A DNA stretch of 64,000 nucleotides from contig NZ_KB899912.1 in NCBI RefSeq assembly GCF_000378465.1, forward strand, positions 170,849 to 234,848, in the 5' to 3' direction. This stretch comes from Elioraea tepidiphila DSM 17972 (GTDB taxonomy: Bacteria > Pseudomonadota > Alphaproteobacteria > Acetobacterales > Acetobacteraceae). The notes under the pieces were generated by a model, which made no database searches, had not been told where the DNA came from, and worked only from the letters and a program-made list of their open reading frames with translations. Shown piece by piece: positions 1-8,707 of this stretch (positions are counted from its first letter, which is position 1; every line of letters starts with the position of its first letter). The position numbers and the translations under genes were made by a program.

Positions 1-2094
1 GAACTCGGGCGTGCGATTGACGATCTTGAGGTTGACGATGTTGCCCTCGCGCTTGGCGATGATGGTGGTGAGCGTCGAGAGCGCACCGGGCTGGTTGGCA
101 GTCAGCACGGTGATGCGGCCGACATGCTTCTGCTGCGCGGTCTGGTCGAAGTCCCAGGAGACGTCGAGGAACCGTTCCGGCGTGGCGGCAAAGCTCTCCA
201 GGGTCTGGCAGTCGGCGGTATGGATCGTGACCCCCTTGCCGGTGGTGATGATGCCGACGATGCGATCGCCCGGCAACGGGTGGCAACAGCCGGCGAAATG
301 CACCGCCATGCCGGCGACCAGGCCGCTGATCGGCACGCTCGCCGGCCCCTCGCGGCCGGCCGGTGCGGCGGGCTTCGCCTTGGCGCGCGGCGGCGGCAGG
401 ATCGCGGGCGCGCGCGCGGTCGGACGCAGTTCCGGATAGGCGGCGAACACCACCTCGCGCGGGCCGATCGCGCCCGAGCCGACCGCGACCTGGAGGTCCT
501 CGATGCTCGGCTGCTTGAAGGTCTTGAGCACGCCTTCCAGCACCTTCTCGCCGCCCTCCACGCCCTCCTGGCGGAAGGCCTTTACCAGCATGGAGCGGCC
601 GAGCTCGATGTTCTGCGCGCGCTGCTGGGCGTGCACGAAGCGGCGGATGCGCGCGCGCGCCTTGCCGGTGACGACGAAGCGTTCCCAGGCCGGATTGGGC
701 GTGTGGCCGCGCGCGGTGACGATCTCGACCTGATCGCCGTTCTGCAGTTCGGTGCGCAGCGGCATGATGCGGCCGTTGATCTTCGCGCCGACACAGGTGT
801 CGCCGACCTCGGAGTGCACGGCATAGGCGAAGTCGACCGGGGTCGCCCCGCGCGGCAGGGTGATCAGGTCTCCCTTCGGGGTGAAGCAGAACACCTGGTC
901 GCGGAACATCTCGAGCTTGGTGTGCTCGAGGAATTCCTCCGGCCCCGAGGCCTGCTCCAGGATCTCCAGCAGGCTGCGCAGCCAGCGGTACTGGCGCGGC
1001 GCCTCGGTCGGCTTCGGCCCCGATTCCTTGTAAGACCAGTGCGCGGCCACGCCGTATTCGGCGATCTCGTGCATCTCGCGCGTGCGAATCTGGATCTCGA
1101 TCTTCTGCGCGCCGGGCAGGATCACGCCGGTATGGAGCGAGCGGTAGCCGTTCGGCTTGGGCGTGGAGATGTAGTCCTTGAACCGGCCGGGGACGACGCG
1201 GAACGCCGAGTGCACCACGCCGAGGGCGCGGTAGCAGTCATCGACGCTCTCCACCACCACGCGGAACGCCATGATGTCCGACAGTTGCTCGAACGCGACG
1301 TTGCGCCGATGCATCTTCAGCCAGATCGAGTACGGACTCTTCTCGCGCCCGGTCACCTCGGCGGCGATGCCGTGCTCGGTCATCAGGCGGCGCAGCTCCT
1401 CGGTCACGCGGTCGATCGTGTCCGCGCCCTCGCCGCGCAGGAAGGCGACGCGCGCGAGGATCGAGGCATAGGCGTCGGGCTGGAGCTCGCGGAAGGCGAG
1501 GGTTTCGAGCTCGGTCTTCACCTGGTCCATGCCGATTCGCTCGGCGAGCGGGGCGTAGATCTCCAGCGTCTCGGCGGCGATCCGGCGGCGGCGCTTCTCG
1601 TCGCGCACGAAACGGAGCGTGCGCATGTTGTGCAGCCGGTCGGCGAGCTTGACGAGCAGGACGCGGATGTCCTCGCTCATCGCGAGCACGAGCTTGCGGA
1701 AGTTCTCGGCCTGCTTGGAACGGTCGGACTGGAGTTCGAGGCGGGTGAGCTTGGTCACCCCGTCGACCAGGCGGGCGACGTCGCGGCCGAAGCCCTTCTC
1801 GACATCGGCGAGCGTGACCGGGGTGTCCTCGACCACGTCGTGCAGCAGCGCGGTCACGATCGAGTTCGAGTCCACCCGGAACCCGGTCAGGATGTTGGCG
1901 ACCTCGACCGGGTGGGTGAAGTACGGATCGCCGTTGTCCCGCGTCTGGCCGACATGGGCGCGGGCGGCAAAGTCGTAGGCCTTGGTGATCAGCTCGGCGT
2001 CGGCCTTGGGGTCGTAGGCGCGCACGCGCTCGACCAGCTCGCGATCGAGGAGCGCCGTGCCGTCGGGCAAGGCCGGATCATCCTCGCGGCGCAA
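1..2094 (-). CDS. rsh: Bifunctional (p)ppGpp synthetase/hydrolase, RelA/SpoT family (3' end beyond window)
   Basis: Makes and degrades the alarmone (p)ppGpp in the cytoplasm. Reading the minus strand in order I see an HD hydrolase motif (LLHDVVEDT), a KLADRLHNMRTL stretch, the synthetase signature GREKSPYSIW and the NGYRSLHT segment, then a TGS domain, a conserved Cys region (GCCHPLPGD) and the start of a C-terminal ACT domain (GRITVLTANQPGALS). About 698 codons are present; family members are slightly longer, so only the end of the ACT domain is missing past position 1. No ATG lies in frame after the upstream stop. The TTG at 2094 is my best start, but it lacks a clear ribosome-binding site. 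It lies downstream of rpoZ on the same strand, a common alphaproteobacterial arrangement. Confidence 0.93.
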   Translation of the reverse strand, partial: MRREDDPALPDGTALLDRELVERVRAYDPKADAELITKAYDFAARAHVGQTRDNGDPYFTHPVEVANILTGFRVDSNSIVTALLHDVVEDTPVTLADVEKGFGRDVARLVDGVTKLTRLELQSDRSKQAENFRKLVLAMSEDIRVLLVKLADRLHNMRTLRFVRDEKRRRRIAAETLEIYAPLAERIGMDQVKTELETLAFRELQPDAYASILARVAFLRGEGADTIDRVTEELRRLMTEHGIAAEVTGREKSPYSIWLKMHRRNVAFEQLSDIMAFRVVVESVDDCYRALGVVHSAFRVVPGRFKDYISTPKPNGYRSLHTGVILPGAQKIEIQIRTREMHEIAEYGVAAHWSYKESGPKPTEAPRQYRWLRSLLEILEQASGPEEFLEHTKLEMFRDQVFCFTPKGDLITLPRGATPVDFAYAVHSEVGDTCVGAKINGRIMPLRTELQNGDQVEIVTARGHTPNPAWERFVVTGKARARIRRFVHAQQRAQNIELGRSMLVKAFRQEGVEGGEKVLEGVLKTFKQPSIEDLQVAVGSGAIGPREVVFAAYPELRPTARAPAILPPPRAKAKPAAPAGREGPASVPISGLVAGMAVHFAGCCHPLPGDRIVGIITTGKGVTIHTADCQTLESFAATPERFLDVSWDFDQTAQQKHVGRITVLTANQPGALSTLTTIIAKREGNIVNLKIVNRTPEF

Positions 2095-2151
2095 GCCGGC
2101 GGCCGAGGGGCCGTCCTGCCTGCGCCGTTGTCATTGCGGGGTGCTCCGGCG

Positions 2152-2538
2152 TCAGCCGCCGTCGAGTTCGCGGGCGATCGCGGCCTCGATGTCGTCCTCG
2201 GACACCGGGCCTTCCTCGGCCGCCTGCTCGTCGGGGGTGATGTCCATGCCGGCGAAGATGTTGCTCTCGGTCGGCAGCAGGTCCATGACCTCCTCCGAGG
2301 CGGGCTCGGGCTCGGGCAGACGCTGCAGGCTCTTGATCAGGTCGCTCCTGACGGCCTCGAGATCGATGGTCTCCTCGGCGATCTCGCGCAGCGCGACGAC
2401 GGGGTTCTTGTCGTTGTCGCGATCCACGGTCAGCGCCTCGCCGCGGCTGATGTTGCGCGCGCGCTGGGCGGCGAGCATGACCAGCTCGAAGCGGTTGGGA
2501 ACCTTGAGGACGCAGTCTTCGACGGTGACGCGCGCCAT
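2152..2538 (-). CDS. rpoZ: DNA-directed RNA polymerase omega subunit
   Basis: Small RNA polymerase subunit that helps fold and assemble beta-prime; in many bacteria it also mediates ppGpp binding. The 128-residue product begins MARVTVEDC and carries the family pattern [14 protein letters not shown], followed by [18 protein letters not shown] sequence; the last third is an acidic tail typical of alphaproteobacterial omega. The ATG has a strong GGAGGG ribosome-binding site at 2547-2552. It is followed 57 bp later by rsh, so the alarmone enzyme and a polymerase subunit are probably co-expressed. Confidence 0.95.
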   Translation of the reverse strand: MARVTVEDCVLKVPNRFELVMLAAQRARNISRGEALTVDRDNDKNPVVALREIAEETIDLEAVRSDLIKSLQRLPEPEPASEEVMDLLPTESNIFAGMDITPDEQAAEEGPVSEDDIEAAIARELDGG

Positions 2539-2579
2539 GCGCTCGACCCTCCGGAACTGAAGTCTGGGGTGAACCCTAT

Positions 2580-2608
2580 CTCATAGTGGCAAAGAGCGAG
2601 GAAGGCAA
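2580..2608 (-). promoter_or_regulatory. Candidate promoter for rpoZ-rsh
   Basis: On the minus strand a TTGCCT element (2603-2608) and TATGAG element (2580-2585) are separated by 17 bp, in the 85-bp gap between the folK stop and the rpoZ start. This fits a housekeeping sigma promoter by pattern only. Confidence 0.4.
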
Positions 2609-2623
2609 GCAACCCTGACCTGT

Positions 2624-3118
2624 TCACGCCAGGCGGCGGCAATCCTCGTCCGGCGGCAGGGCGGCGATCAGCGCCGCGACGGTCGCGCCGGTGACGGGGT
2701 GGCACCACTGCGGCGCGACCTCCGCGAGCGGCCGCAGCACGAAGCCCCGGCCGGCGAGGCGCGGGTGCGGCAGAACGGGCGGCGGGGCGTCGCGCACCAG
2801 GCCGTTCAGGTCGAGCAGATCGAGATCGAGCACCCGCGCCGCGTCGCGCTCGCCGCGCACCCGCCCGGCCTCCGCCTCGATCGCGTTCAGCCCGGCGAGC
2901 AGCGCGGCAGGGTCGGCCTCGCCCCCATAGGCCGCGACCGCGTTGAGATAGCGGGGCTGGCCGGAGGGCGGCACCGGCGCGCTATCCCACAGCCGCGAGA
3001 CCGCGCGGAAGGCAAGGCCGGGCAACGCGTTCACCCGGCCCAGCGCCCAGGCGAGGGTGGCCCGCGGCGGCGCGCCGCCGTGGCCCGGCAGATTGGCGCC
3101 GAACCCGACAAGGATCAT
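2624..3118 (-). CDS. folK: 2-amino-4-hydroxy-6-hydroxymethyldihydropteridine pyrophosphokinase
   Basis: Transfers pyrophosphate from ATP to hydroxymethyldihydropterin in folate synthesis. The 164-residue product starts MILVGFGANL, has the SRLWDSAPV-like substrate segment followed by QPRYLNAV, and carries the HPPK signature as RDAARVLDLDLL, with LPHPRLAGRGFVLRPL near the end. Length and motif order match the family. It lies upstream of rpoZ on the same strand with an 85-bp gap that seems to hold a separate promoter. It is divergent from the NYN gene. Confidence 0.94.
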   Translation of the reverse strand: MILVGFGANLPGHGGAPPRATLAWALGRVNALPGLAFRAVSRLWDSAPVPPSGQPRYLNAVAAYGGEADPAALLAGLNAIEAEAGRVRGERDAARVLDLDLLDLNGLVRDAPPPVLPHPRLAGRGFVLRPLAEVAPQWCHPVTGATVAALIAALPPDEDCRRLA

Positions 3119-3231
3119 CTGTCATTTCCCTGCAACGTGGCCGATACCCTATTCACGTCAGCATCAGGCGTGTTTAGGCTGCCGGGCCCATCGGATTCCG
3201 CGCCCGCAGACGGTTGAGGAGCCAAGAAAGA

Positions 3232-3912
3232 ATGTTCGAGCGATCTGAGCGCGTGGCAGTGTTCATCGACGGGGCGAACTTGTATGCAGCGTCGCGCACG
3301 CTGGGGTTCGATGTCGACTACAAGTCGCTGCATGCGTTCTTCCGGACCAAAGCCTATGTGGTTCGGATGTTCTACTACACCGCCGTGCTCGAGACCGAAG
3401 AGTACACGCCCCTCAAGCCGCTCGTCGATTGGCTCGGCTACAACGGCTATACGGTCGTCACCAAGCCCGCCAAGGAGTTCACCGACTCGACCGGCCGGCG
3501 CCGGGTCAAGGGCAACATGGATATCGAGCTCGCCATCGACATGCTGGAGATGGCGCCGCATGTGAACCATGTCGTGCTGTTCTCCGGCGACGGCGATTTC
3601 CGCCGCCTGGTCGAGGCGGTGCAGCGCAAGGGTGTGCGCGTCACGGTGATCAGCACCATCCGTACCCAGCCGGTGCTGATTGCCGATGACCTGCGCCGCC
3701 AGGCCGACCAGTTCGTCGACCTCGCCGACATCATGGGCGAGTTCACCCGCCGCGTCGTGCCGCCGCGCGAGCCCGGGATGCCACGCGAGGAGCGGGTGGG
3801 CGAGCGCGTGGGCGTGACCGGCCGGCCCTTCACGGTCGAGACCGTCGGCGGACCGCGCGCCACGCCATCCGAGCCCTGGCGTGGGGTGCCGGAGACCGGC
3901 ACCGCCGAGTGA
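3232..3912 (+). CDS. NYN-domain (LabA/DUF88-type) nuclease-like protein
   Basis: PIN-like protein of the NYN family, expected to act on RNA in the cytoplasm; the substrate is unknown. In the 226-residue product the acidic residues that would bind metal are visible: D13 (FIDGANLY), D97 (GNMDIE), D120 and D122 (SGDGDF), spanning residues 8-160. The last 55 residues are Pro/Arg-rich and look disordered. I chose ATG 3232 over an in-frame TTG at 3214; MFERSERVAVFIDG matches relatives I know. The stop overlaps the start of the uracil-DNA glycosylase by 4 bp, so the two are translationally coupled. Confidence 0.88.
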   Translation: MFERSERVAVFIDGANLYAASRTLGFDVDYKSLHAFFRTKAYVVRMFYYTAVLETEEYTPLKPLVDWLGYNGYTVVTKPAKEFTDSTGRRRVKGNMDIELAIDMLEMAPHVNHVVLFSGDGDFRRLVEAVQRKGVRVTVISTIRTQPVLIADDLRRQADQFVDLADIMGEFTRRVVPPREPGMPREERVGERVGVTGRPFTVETVGGPRATPSEPWRGVPETGTAE

Positions 3913-4553
3913 GCGGCACGCCCGCGGCGCCGCCGCGCGACTGCCCGCGCTGCCCGAGGCTCGCTTCGTTCCGCGCCGAGAACCGCGCCCGCTTCGCTGC
4001 CTGGCACAACGCGCCCGTGGCCTCGTTCGGCCCGCTGGATGCGCCGCTGCTGATCGTCGGCCTCGCGCCGGGGCTGCGCGGCGCCAACCGCACCGGCCGC
4101 CCCTTCACCGGCGACTGGGCGGGGGATCTGCTCTACGCCACGTTGCTGCACTTCCGTCTCGCAGAGGGGCGCTACGAGGCGCGGCCGGATGACGGGCTCC
4201 GGCTGACGCGGGCGCGGATCTGCAACGCGGTGCGCTGCGTGCCGCCCGAGAACAAGCCGACGCCGGCCGAGATCGCCGCCTGCAACCCGTTCCTCAAGGG
4301 CGAACTCGCGGCGATGCCGCGGCTGCGGGCGGTGCTGGCCCTCGGCGGGGTCGCGCATGGCGCGGTGCTGCGCGCGCTCGGCCGGCCCGCCTCCTCCGCA
4401 CGCTTCGCGCACGGCGCGCGGCACCGGCTCGACGGATTCGTGCTGGCGGACAGCTATCATTGCAGCCGCTACAACACGAACACCGGGCGGCTGACGGAGG
4501 CGATGTTCCACGCGGTGTTCGACGAACTGATGCCGATCCTGGGCGCGCCTTGA
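3909..4553 (+). CDS. Uracil-DNA glycosylase, family 5 (UDGb type)
   Basis: Removes uracil or deaminated purines from DNA in base-excision repair. The 214-residue product has the UDGb motif GLAPGLRGANRTGRPFTGD at residues 51-69 and the second motif HCSRYNTNTGRLT at 184-196. Cysteines C12, C15, C110 and C125 are placed as the [4Fe-4S] ligands of this superfamily. The Asn/Asp used by family 1 in motif A is absent, as is normal for UDGb. GTG start inside GTGA, overlapping the NYN gene stop. Confidence 0.9.
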   Translation: MSGTPAAPPRDCPRCPRLASFRAENRARFAAWHNAPVASFGPLDAPLLIVGLAPGLRGANRTGRPFTGDWAGDLLYATLLHFRLAEGRYEARPDDGLRLTRARICNAVRCVPPENKPTPAEIAACNPFLKGELAAMPRLRAVLALGGVAHGAVLRALGRPASSARFAHGARHRLDGFVLADSYHCSRYNTNTGRLTEAMFHAVFDELMPILGAP

Positions 4554-4560
4554 GCCCGCC

Positions 4561-5730
4561 GTGACGCCACCAGTCTCGCTGCTTGCGGCGCTCGTCTCGC
4601 TCGGCCCGCTGTCGACCGATCTCTACCTGCCCGCGCTGCCGGCCATCGCCGCCGCCTTCGGCACGGACGCGGCCGGCGTGCAGTGGACGCTCTCGGGCTT
4701 CCTGCTCGGCTTCGCCCCCGCCCAGCTCCTCTACGGGCCCCTCGCCGACAGGTTCGGCCGCCGCCCCGCCACGGCGGTCGGGCTCACGATCTATCTCGCC
4801 GCCACCCTCGCCTGCGCGCTCGCGCCGAGCCTCGGCTGGCTGGTGGCCGCCAGGGTCGTGCAGGCGGTCGGCTCCTGCGGCGGCCCGGTGGTAGCGCGCG
4901 CGATCGTGCGTGATACGACCGATCCGCCCCGCGCGGCCGCCGTGTTCGCCACCATCGCCGGGCTGATGGCGCTCGCACCCGCGGCCGGGCCGGTGCTGGG
5001 CGGGCTGGTCGTGGCGCTTGCCGGCTGGCGCGCGGCGTTCTGGCTGCTCGCACTGCTCGCGGGCGCGATCGCGCTGGCGGCCGCACGGTTCCTGCCCGAA
5101 ACCGTGCCCGCGCTCGACCGCACCGCACTCGACCCGGCCCGGCTCGCCGCCGCCTATGCCGCGCTCCTGCGGCATCGCGGCTTTCTCAGCCACGCGGCGA
5201 TCGCGACCTTCACCTACACGGGGCTGTTCTGCTTCATCTCGGGCTCGTCGCATGTGGCGCAGACGGGGCTCGGCCTCGGGCCGCAAGGCTACGGTCTGCT
5301 GTTCGCCGCCGCGGTCGCTGGCTACATCGCCGGCAGCGCGCTCGCCCGCCGGATCAGCCCGCGTCTCGGCGTGCGCCGGATGCTGTATCTCGGCGTCGGG
5401 CTCTGCGGGGCCTTCGGCTGGTCCGGGCCGGCCGCACTCGCGCTGTTCGGCTCCTCGATCGCCACTGTCACCCTGCCGATGGTGCTCTACATGGTGGCCT
5501 TCGCACTTGCCCAGCCGAACGCGCAATCGGGCGCGGTCGCGCCGTTCCCGCACATGGCGGGGCGCGCCTCGGCGCTGCTCGGCTTCCTGCAATGGGGCAC
5601 GGCCGCCTTCGGCGGACTCGCGGTCGCCCAGGCGCTGGACGCCGAGGGCTGGACCATGGCGCTCGGCATCGCCGCCTCGGCCAGCCTCGCCGTCGTGGCC
5701 CTCGCGTTCCTGCCGCGCGGCTCAGGCTGA
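4561..5730 (+). CDS. MFS drug-resistance transporter, Bcr/CflA subfamily
   Basis: Inner-membrane proton antiporter likely exporting small hydrophobic compounds. The 389-residue protein is almost wholly hydrophobic with the layout of a 12-helix MFS protein. It carries the Bcr/CflA N-terminal pattern STDLYLPALP (residues 18-27), the loop motif PLADRFGRRP after helix 2, and RVVQAVGSCGGPVVARAIVRD in helices 4-5, typical of CflA. GTG start 7 bp after the glycosylase stop. Its final 9 bp overlap, head-on, the stop of the glutathione peroxidase gene. Substrate unknown. Confidence 0.9.
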   Translation: MTPPVSLLAALVSLGPLSTDLYLPALPAIAAAFGTDAAGVQWTLSGFLLGFAPAQLLYGPLADRFGRRPATAVGLTIYLAATLACALAPSLGWLVAARVVQAVGSCGGPVVARAIVRDTTDPPRAAAVFATIAGLMALAPAAGPVLGGLVVALAGWRAAFWLLALLAGAIALAAARFLPETVPALDRTALDPARLAAAYAALLRHRGFLSHAAIATFTYTGLFCFISGSSHVAQTGLGLGPQGYGLLFAAAVAGYIAGSALARRISPRLGVRRMLYLGVGLCGAFGWSGPAALALFGSSIATVTLPMVLYMVAFALAQPNAQSGAVAPFPHMAGRASALLGFLQWGTAAFGGLAVAQALDAEGWTMALGIAASASLAVVALAFLPRGSG

Positions 5731-6297
5731 GGGCGCGGGAGCGGCGAGCGCGGCCTCGATCGCGCCGATCAGCTCGGGGCTGTCGGGCGTCGTGCGCGAG
5801 CCCCAGGCGCCGGCGATCCTGCCCGCCCGGTCCACCAGGTATTTGTGGAAGTTCCAGCGCGGCGGCCCGGACGCGGCCGCCGCCCAGCGGTAGAACGGGT
5901 GCGCGTCGCGCCCGGTCACGCGGCTCAGGGTCGCGAGCGGGAACTCGACGCCGAACTCCACCTCGCAGAACTGCTTGATCGCGGCGTTGTCCTCGCGCTC
6001 CTGGCGGAAGTCGTTCGAGGGCACGCCGATCACGACCAGGCCGCGCGCCTCGTAGCGCTCGTGCAGCGCCTGCAGCCCGGCATACTGCCCGGTGAAGCCG
6101 CAAAACGAGGCCGTGTTCACCACCAGCAGCGGCCGGCCGCGCCATCGCGCGAGCGGCATCGGCCCGCCCTCGATCGAGTCGAAGCTGAAGTCCCACGCCG
6201 TATGCTCGGCCGCCAGGGCCGGGTCCGGGCGGAACGGCGCGAGCGCCACGCCGAGAGCGCCAACCAGGCCGAGGGCCCGCCGCATGCGGTCAACCAT
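5722..6297 (-). CDS. Glutathione peroxidase family, probably thioredoxin-dependent, exported
   Basis: Thiol peroxidase reducing hydrogen or organic peroxides. The 191-residue product begins with a signal-like segment (hydrophobic residues 8-20, possible cleavage after AALAA near 30), so it may be periplasmic. The peroxidatic cysteine is C66 in NTASFCGFTGQY; W148 and N149 of the catalytic tetrad are present (RWNFHKYLV). The usual Gln position is Asp (D96 in PSNDF), and C111 (KQFCEVEF) sits where the resolving cysteine of two-Cys, thioredoxin-using GPx enzymes lies. ATG 6297 overlaps the upstream molybdoenzyme stop by 8 bp. Confidence 0.88.
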   Translation of the reverse strand: MVDRMRRALGLVGALGVALAPFRPDPALAAEHTAWDFSFDSIEGGPMPLARWRGRPLLVVNTASFCGFTGQYAGLQALHERYEARGLVVIGVPSNDFRQEREDNAAIKQFCEVEFGVEFPLATLSRVTGRDAHPFYRWAAAASGPPRWNFHKYLVDRAGRIAGAWGSRTTPDSPELIGAIEAALAAPAPSA

Positions 6298-6961
6298 ATC
6301 GCTCCTCCATCCACGGATCGCCGTGGTTGTGATAGCCGCGCGTCTCCCAGAAGCCCGGCTGATCCTCGGCCGCGAACGTGATGCGGCGGACCCACTTCGC
6401 GCTCTTCCAGAAATAGAGCCTGGGGATGACCACGCGCAGCGGCCCGCCATGGCGACGATCCAAGGGTGCGCCATCCCAACCATGCGCCAGCATCACGTCG
6501 TCGTCAGCGAAGGCGGGCATCGGCACGTTGGTGGTGTAGCCGTCGGAGGACTGGAACAGCACGTGCCGCGCCTCCGGCCTGGGCTTCACCGCCGCGAGGA
6601 GGTCGGTGGCGCGCACGCCCGACCAGCGGTTGTCGTAGCGGCTCCAGGCGGTGACGCAGTGGATGTCGGACACGTCCTCCGACTGCGGCAGCGCCATCAG
6701 CCCGTCCCAGTCCAGCACCATCGGGGTCTCGACCAGGCCGTCCACGATCAGGCGGAACGTCTCGCGCGGAATCGCGGGCTGCACGCCGAGATCGAGCACG
6801 GGCCAGTCGCGCACCAGGCGCTGGCCGGGCGGCAGCCGGTCCACCTCGCGGGTGCCATGCGCGCCGGTCAGCAGCCGCCCCTCGCGCGCCCAGTCCTGCT
6901 TCCTCGCGATCAGCTTGTCGCGGATCGCGCCGAAGACGCCGCTCTCGCCACTCTTCGCCAT
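6290..6961 (-). CDS. Sulfite oxidase-like molybdopterin oxidoreductase
   Basis: Oxidoreductase of the sulfite oxidase/MsrP superfamily. The 223-residue protein carries the Mo-pterin core with the ligand cysteine at C102 in DIHCVTAWSRYDNRW, followed by a GVRATDLL region, HVLFQSSDGYTTN, and a C-terminal PRLYFWKSAKWVRRI segment typical of this family. No Tat or Sec signal is visible, so it appears cytoplasmic, unlike MsrP. ATG 6961 has a good site (GGAAGGA, 10 bp upstream). It overlaps the peroxidase gene, suggesting a shared oxidative-stress role. The substrate cannot be read from sequence. Confidence 0.88.
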   Translation of the reverse strand: MAKSGESGVFGAIRDKLIARKQDWAREGRLLTGAHGTREVDRLPPGQRLVRDWPVLDLGVQPAIPRETFRLIVDGLVETPMVLDWDGLMALPQSEDVSDIHCVTAWSRYDNRWSGVRATDLLAAVKPRPEARHVLFQSSDGYTTNVPMPAFADDDVMLAHGWDGAPLDRRHGGPLRVVIPRLYFWKSAKWVRRITFAAEDQPGFWETRGYHNHGDPWMEERYG

Positions 6962-7033
6962 CGTCAGTCCTTCCGCGTCGGGATAGGTTTGTCTGCCGGG
7001 CTTCGCTGCAAGACCCCGGGAGGATACGCGCGC

Positions 7034-8674
7034 GTGCTGCCGCCCGCACCCAGCGACTACGCCGATCTGATCGCCCGCTTCGCCTGGACGATCCCGGCGC
7101 GGTTCAACATCGCCGAGGCGTGCTGCGACCGCTGGGCCGACGGGACCGGCCGCACGGCGCTGATCCATCTCGCCGCCGAGGGCGTGCGGCGCTGGAGCTT
7201 CGACGATCTGCACGCGGCCTCGTGCCGGCTTGCCAACGTGCTCGCCGCGGGCGGGATCGGCCGTGGCGACCGGGTCGGCATCCTGCTGCCGCAGCGCCCG
7301 GAGGCGGCGGTCGCGCATCTCGCCGCCTACCGCCTCGGCGCGATCGCGGTGCCGCTGTTCGTGCTGTTCGGGCCCGAGGCGCTGGCCTACCGGCTGGGCG
7401 ACTCCGGCGCCGCGGCGGTGATCACCGACGAGGAGGGTGCGGCCAAGCTCGACGCGCTGCGGGACGGTCTGCCGGCACTCGGCCGCGTGCTGTCGGTCGA
7501 TGGTCCCGCCCCAGGCGCCGAGGACCTGCCGCGCCTGCTGGCGCGCGCCTCGCCCGATCACGCCTGCGCCGATACGTCCGCCGACGACCCGGCGATCATC
7601 ATCTACACCTCCGGCACGACCGGCCCACCCAAGGGCGCGCTGCACGCCCAGCGCGTGCTGCTCGGCCACCTGCCCGGCGTCGAGCTGCCGCACGAGCTGT
7701 TCCCCCGACCGGGCGACCTGTTCTGGACGCCGGCCGACTGGGCCTGGATCGGCGGTTTGCTCGACGTGCTGCTGCCGAGCCTGTTCCACGGCGTGCCGGT
7801 GCTGGCGCACCGCATGGCGAAGTTCGACGCGGACGCCGCCTTCGCCCTGATGGCGCGGCACGGCGTGCGCAACGTGTTCATGCCGGCGACCGCGCTTCGG
7901 ATGCTGCGCGCGGCGCGGCCGCCTGCCGGCCTGGCCGTGCGGTCGGTGGCTTCCGGCGGCGAAACCCTGGGCGAGGAACTGCTCGACTGGGGCCGCGCCA
8001 CCTTCGGCCTGACCATCAACGAGTTCTACGGCCAGACCGAGTGCAACCTGGTGGTCTCGAACTGCGCCGGCCTCTATCCCGTGCGCCCGGGTTCCATGGG
8101 CCGGCCCGTGCCGGGCCACGACGTCGCGGTGATCGGTCCCGCGGGCGAGCGCCTGCCGCCCGGCGCGCTCGGCGACATCGCGATCCGCCGCCCCGACCCG
8201 GTGATGTTCCTCGGCTACTGGAACAATCCGGACGCGACCGCGCGCAAGTTCCGGGCCGACTGGCTGGTCACCGGCGATCAGGGCACCGTGGACGAGGACG
8301 GCTACCTGCGCTTCGTCGGCCGCGACGACGACGTGATCACCTCCGCCGGCTACCGGATCGGGCCGGGCGAGATCGAGGACTGCCTGAACCGCCACCCCGC
8401 AGTGTTGATGTCGGCGGCGATCGGCAAGCCCGACGCGGTGCGCACCGAGATCGTCAAGGCGTTCGTGGTGCTGCGCGAGGGGATCGCGCCGTCTAGGGCA
8501 CTCGCGGCCGAGATCCAGGGCTTCGTGCGCACCCGCCTCGCGGCGCACGAATACCCGCGCGAGATCGCTTTCGTCGACTCGCTGCCGCTCACCACCACGG
8601 GCAAGATTATCCGCCGCGCGCTGCGCGATGGCGAGCGCGCTGTCATCGAACGATCACGGGCCGGGCCGGGATAG
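7034..8674 (+). CDS. AMP-forming acyl-CoA synthetase (acetyl-/medium-chain type)
   Basis: Activates a carboxylic acid to its CoA thioester through an acyl-adenylate. The 546-residue product shows the ANL superfamily motifs in order: P-loop YTSGTTGPPKG at 191-201, NEFYGQTECN, WLVTGDQG followed by GRDDDVITSAGYRIGPGEIE, and the C-terminal TTTGKIIRR with catalytic Lys about residue 524. The sequence resembles the acetyl/propionyl/butyryl-CoA synthetase branch more than long-chain FadD. GTG start at 7034 with GGGAGG 11 bp upstream. The ABC importer genes follow after 33 bp, so its substrate may be related to the imported compound. Confidence 0.9.
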   Translation: MLPPAPSDYADLIARFAWTIPARFNIAEACCDRWADGTGRTALIHLAAEGVRRWSFDDLHAASCRLANVLAAGGIGRGDRVGILLPQRPEAAVAHLAAYRLGAIAVPLFVLFGPEALAYRLGDSGAAAVITDEEGAAKLDALRDGLPALGRVLSVDGPAPGAEDLPRLLARASPDHACADTSADDPAIIIYTSGTTGPPKGALHAQRVLLGHLPGVELPHELFPRPGDLFWTPADWAWIGGLLDVLLPSLFHGVPVLAHRMAKFDADAAFALMARHGVRNVFMPATALRMLRAARPPAGLAVRSVASGGETLGEELLDWGRATFGLTINEFYGQTECNLVVSNCAGLYPVRPGSMGRPVPGHDVAVIGPAGERLPPGALGDIAIRRPDPVMFLGYWNNPDATARKFRADWLVTGDQGTVDEDGYLRFVGRDDDVITSAGYRIGPGEIEDCLNRHPAVLMSAAIGKPDAVRTEIVKAFVVLREGIAPSRALAAEIQGFVRTRLAAHEYPREIAFVDSLPLTTTGKIIRRALRDGERAVIERSRAGPG

Positions 8675-8707
8675 CATCGCTATAGGGCCACGGCGTCGCA
8701 GGGGTGC

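Noticed and set aside
124..2586. Long plus-strand frame opposite the (p)ppGpp synthetase and rpoZ
   Set aside because: It is the antisense image of rsh and rpoZ; both minus-strand proteins carry clear family motifs, and the frame has no recognisable domain.
5718..5733. Palindrome CTCAGgCTGAG where the MFS and peroxidase stops overlap as a terminator
   Set aside because: Arms of 5 bp with a 1-nt centre and no T-run; formed by the two overlapping stop codons.
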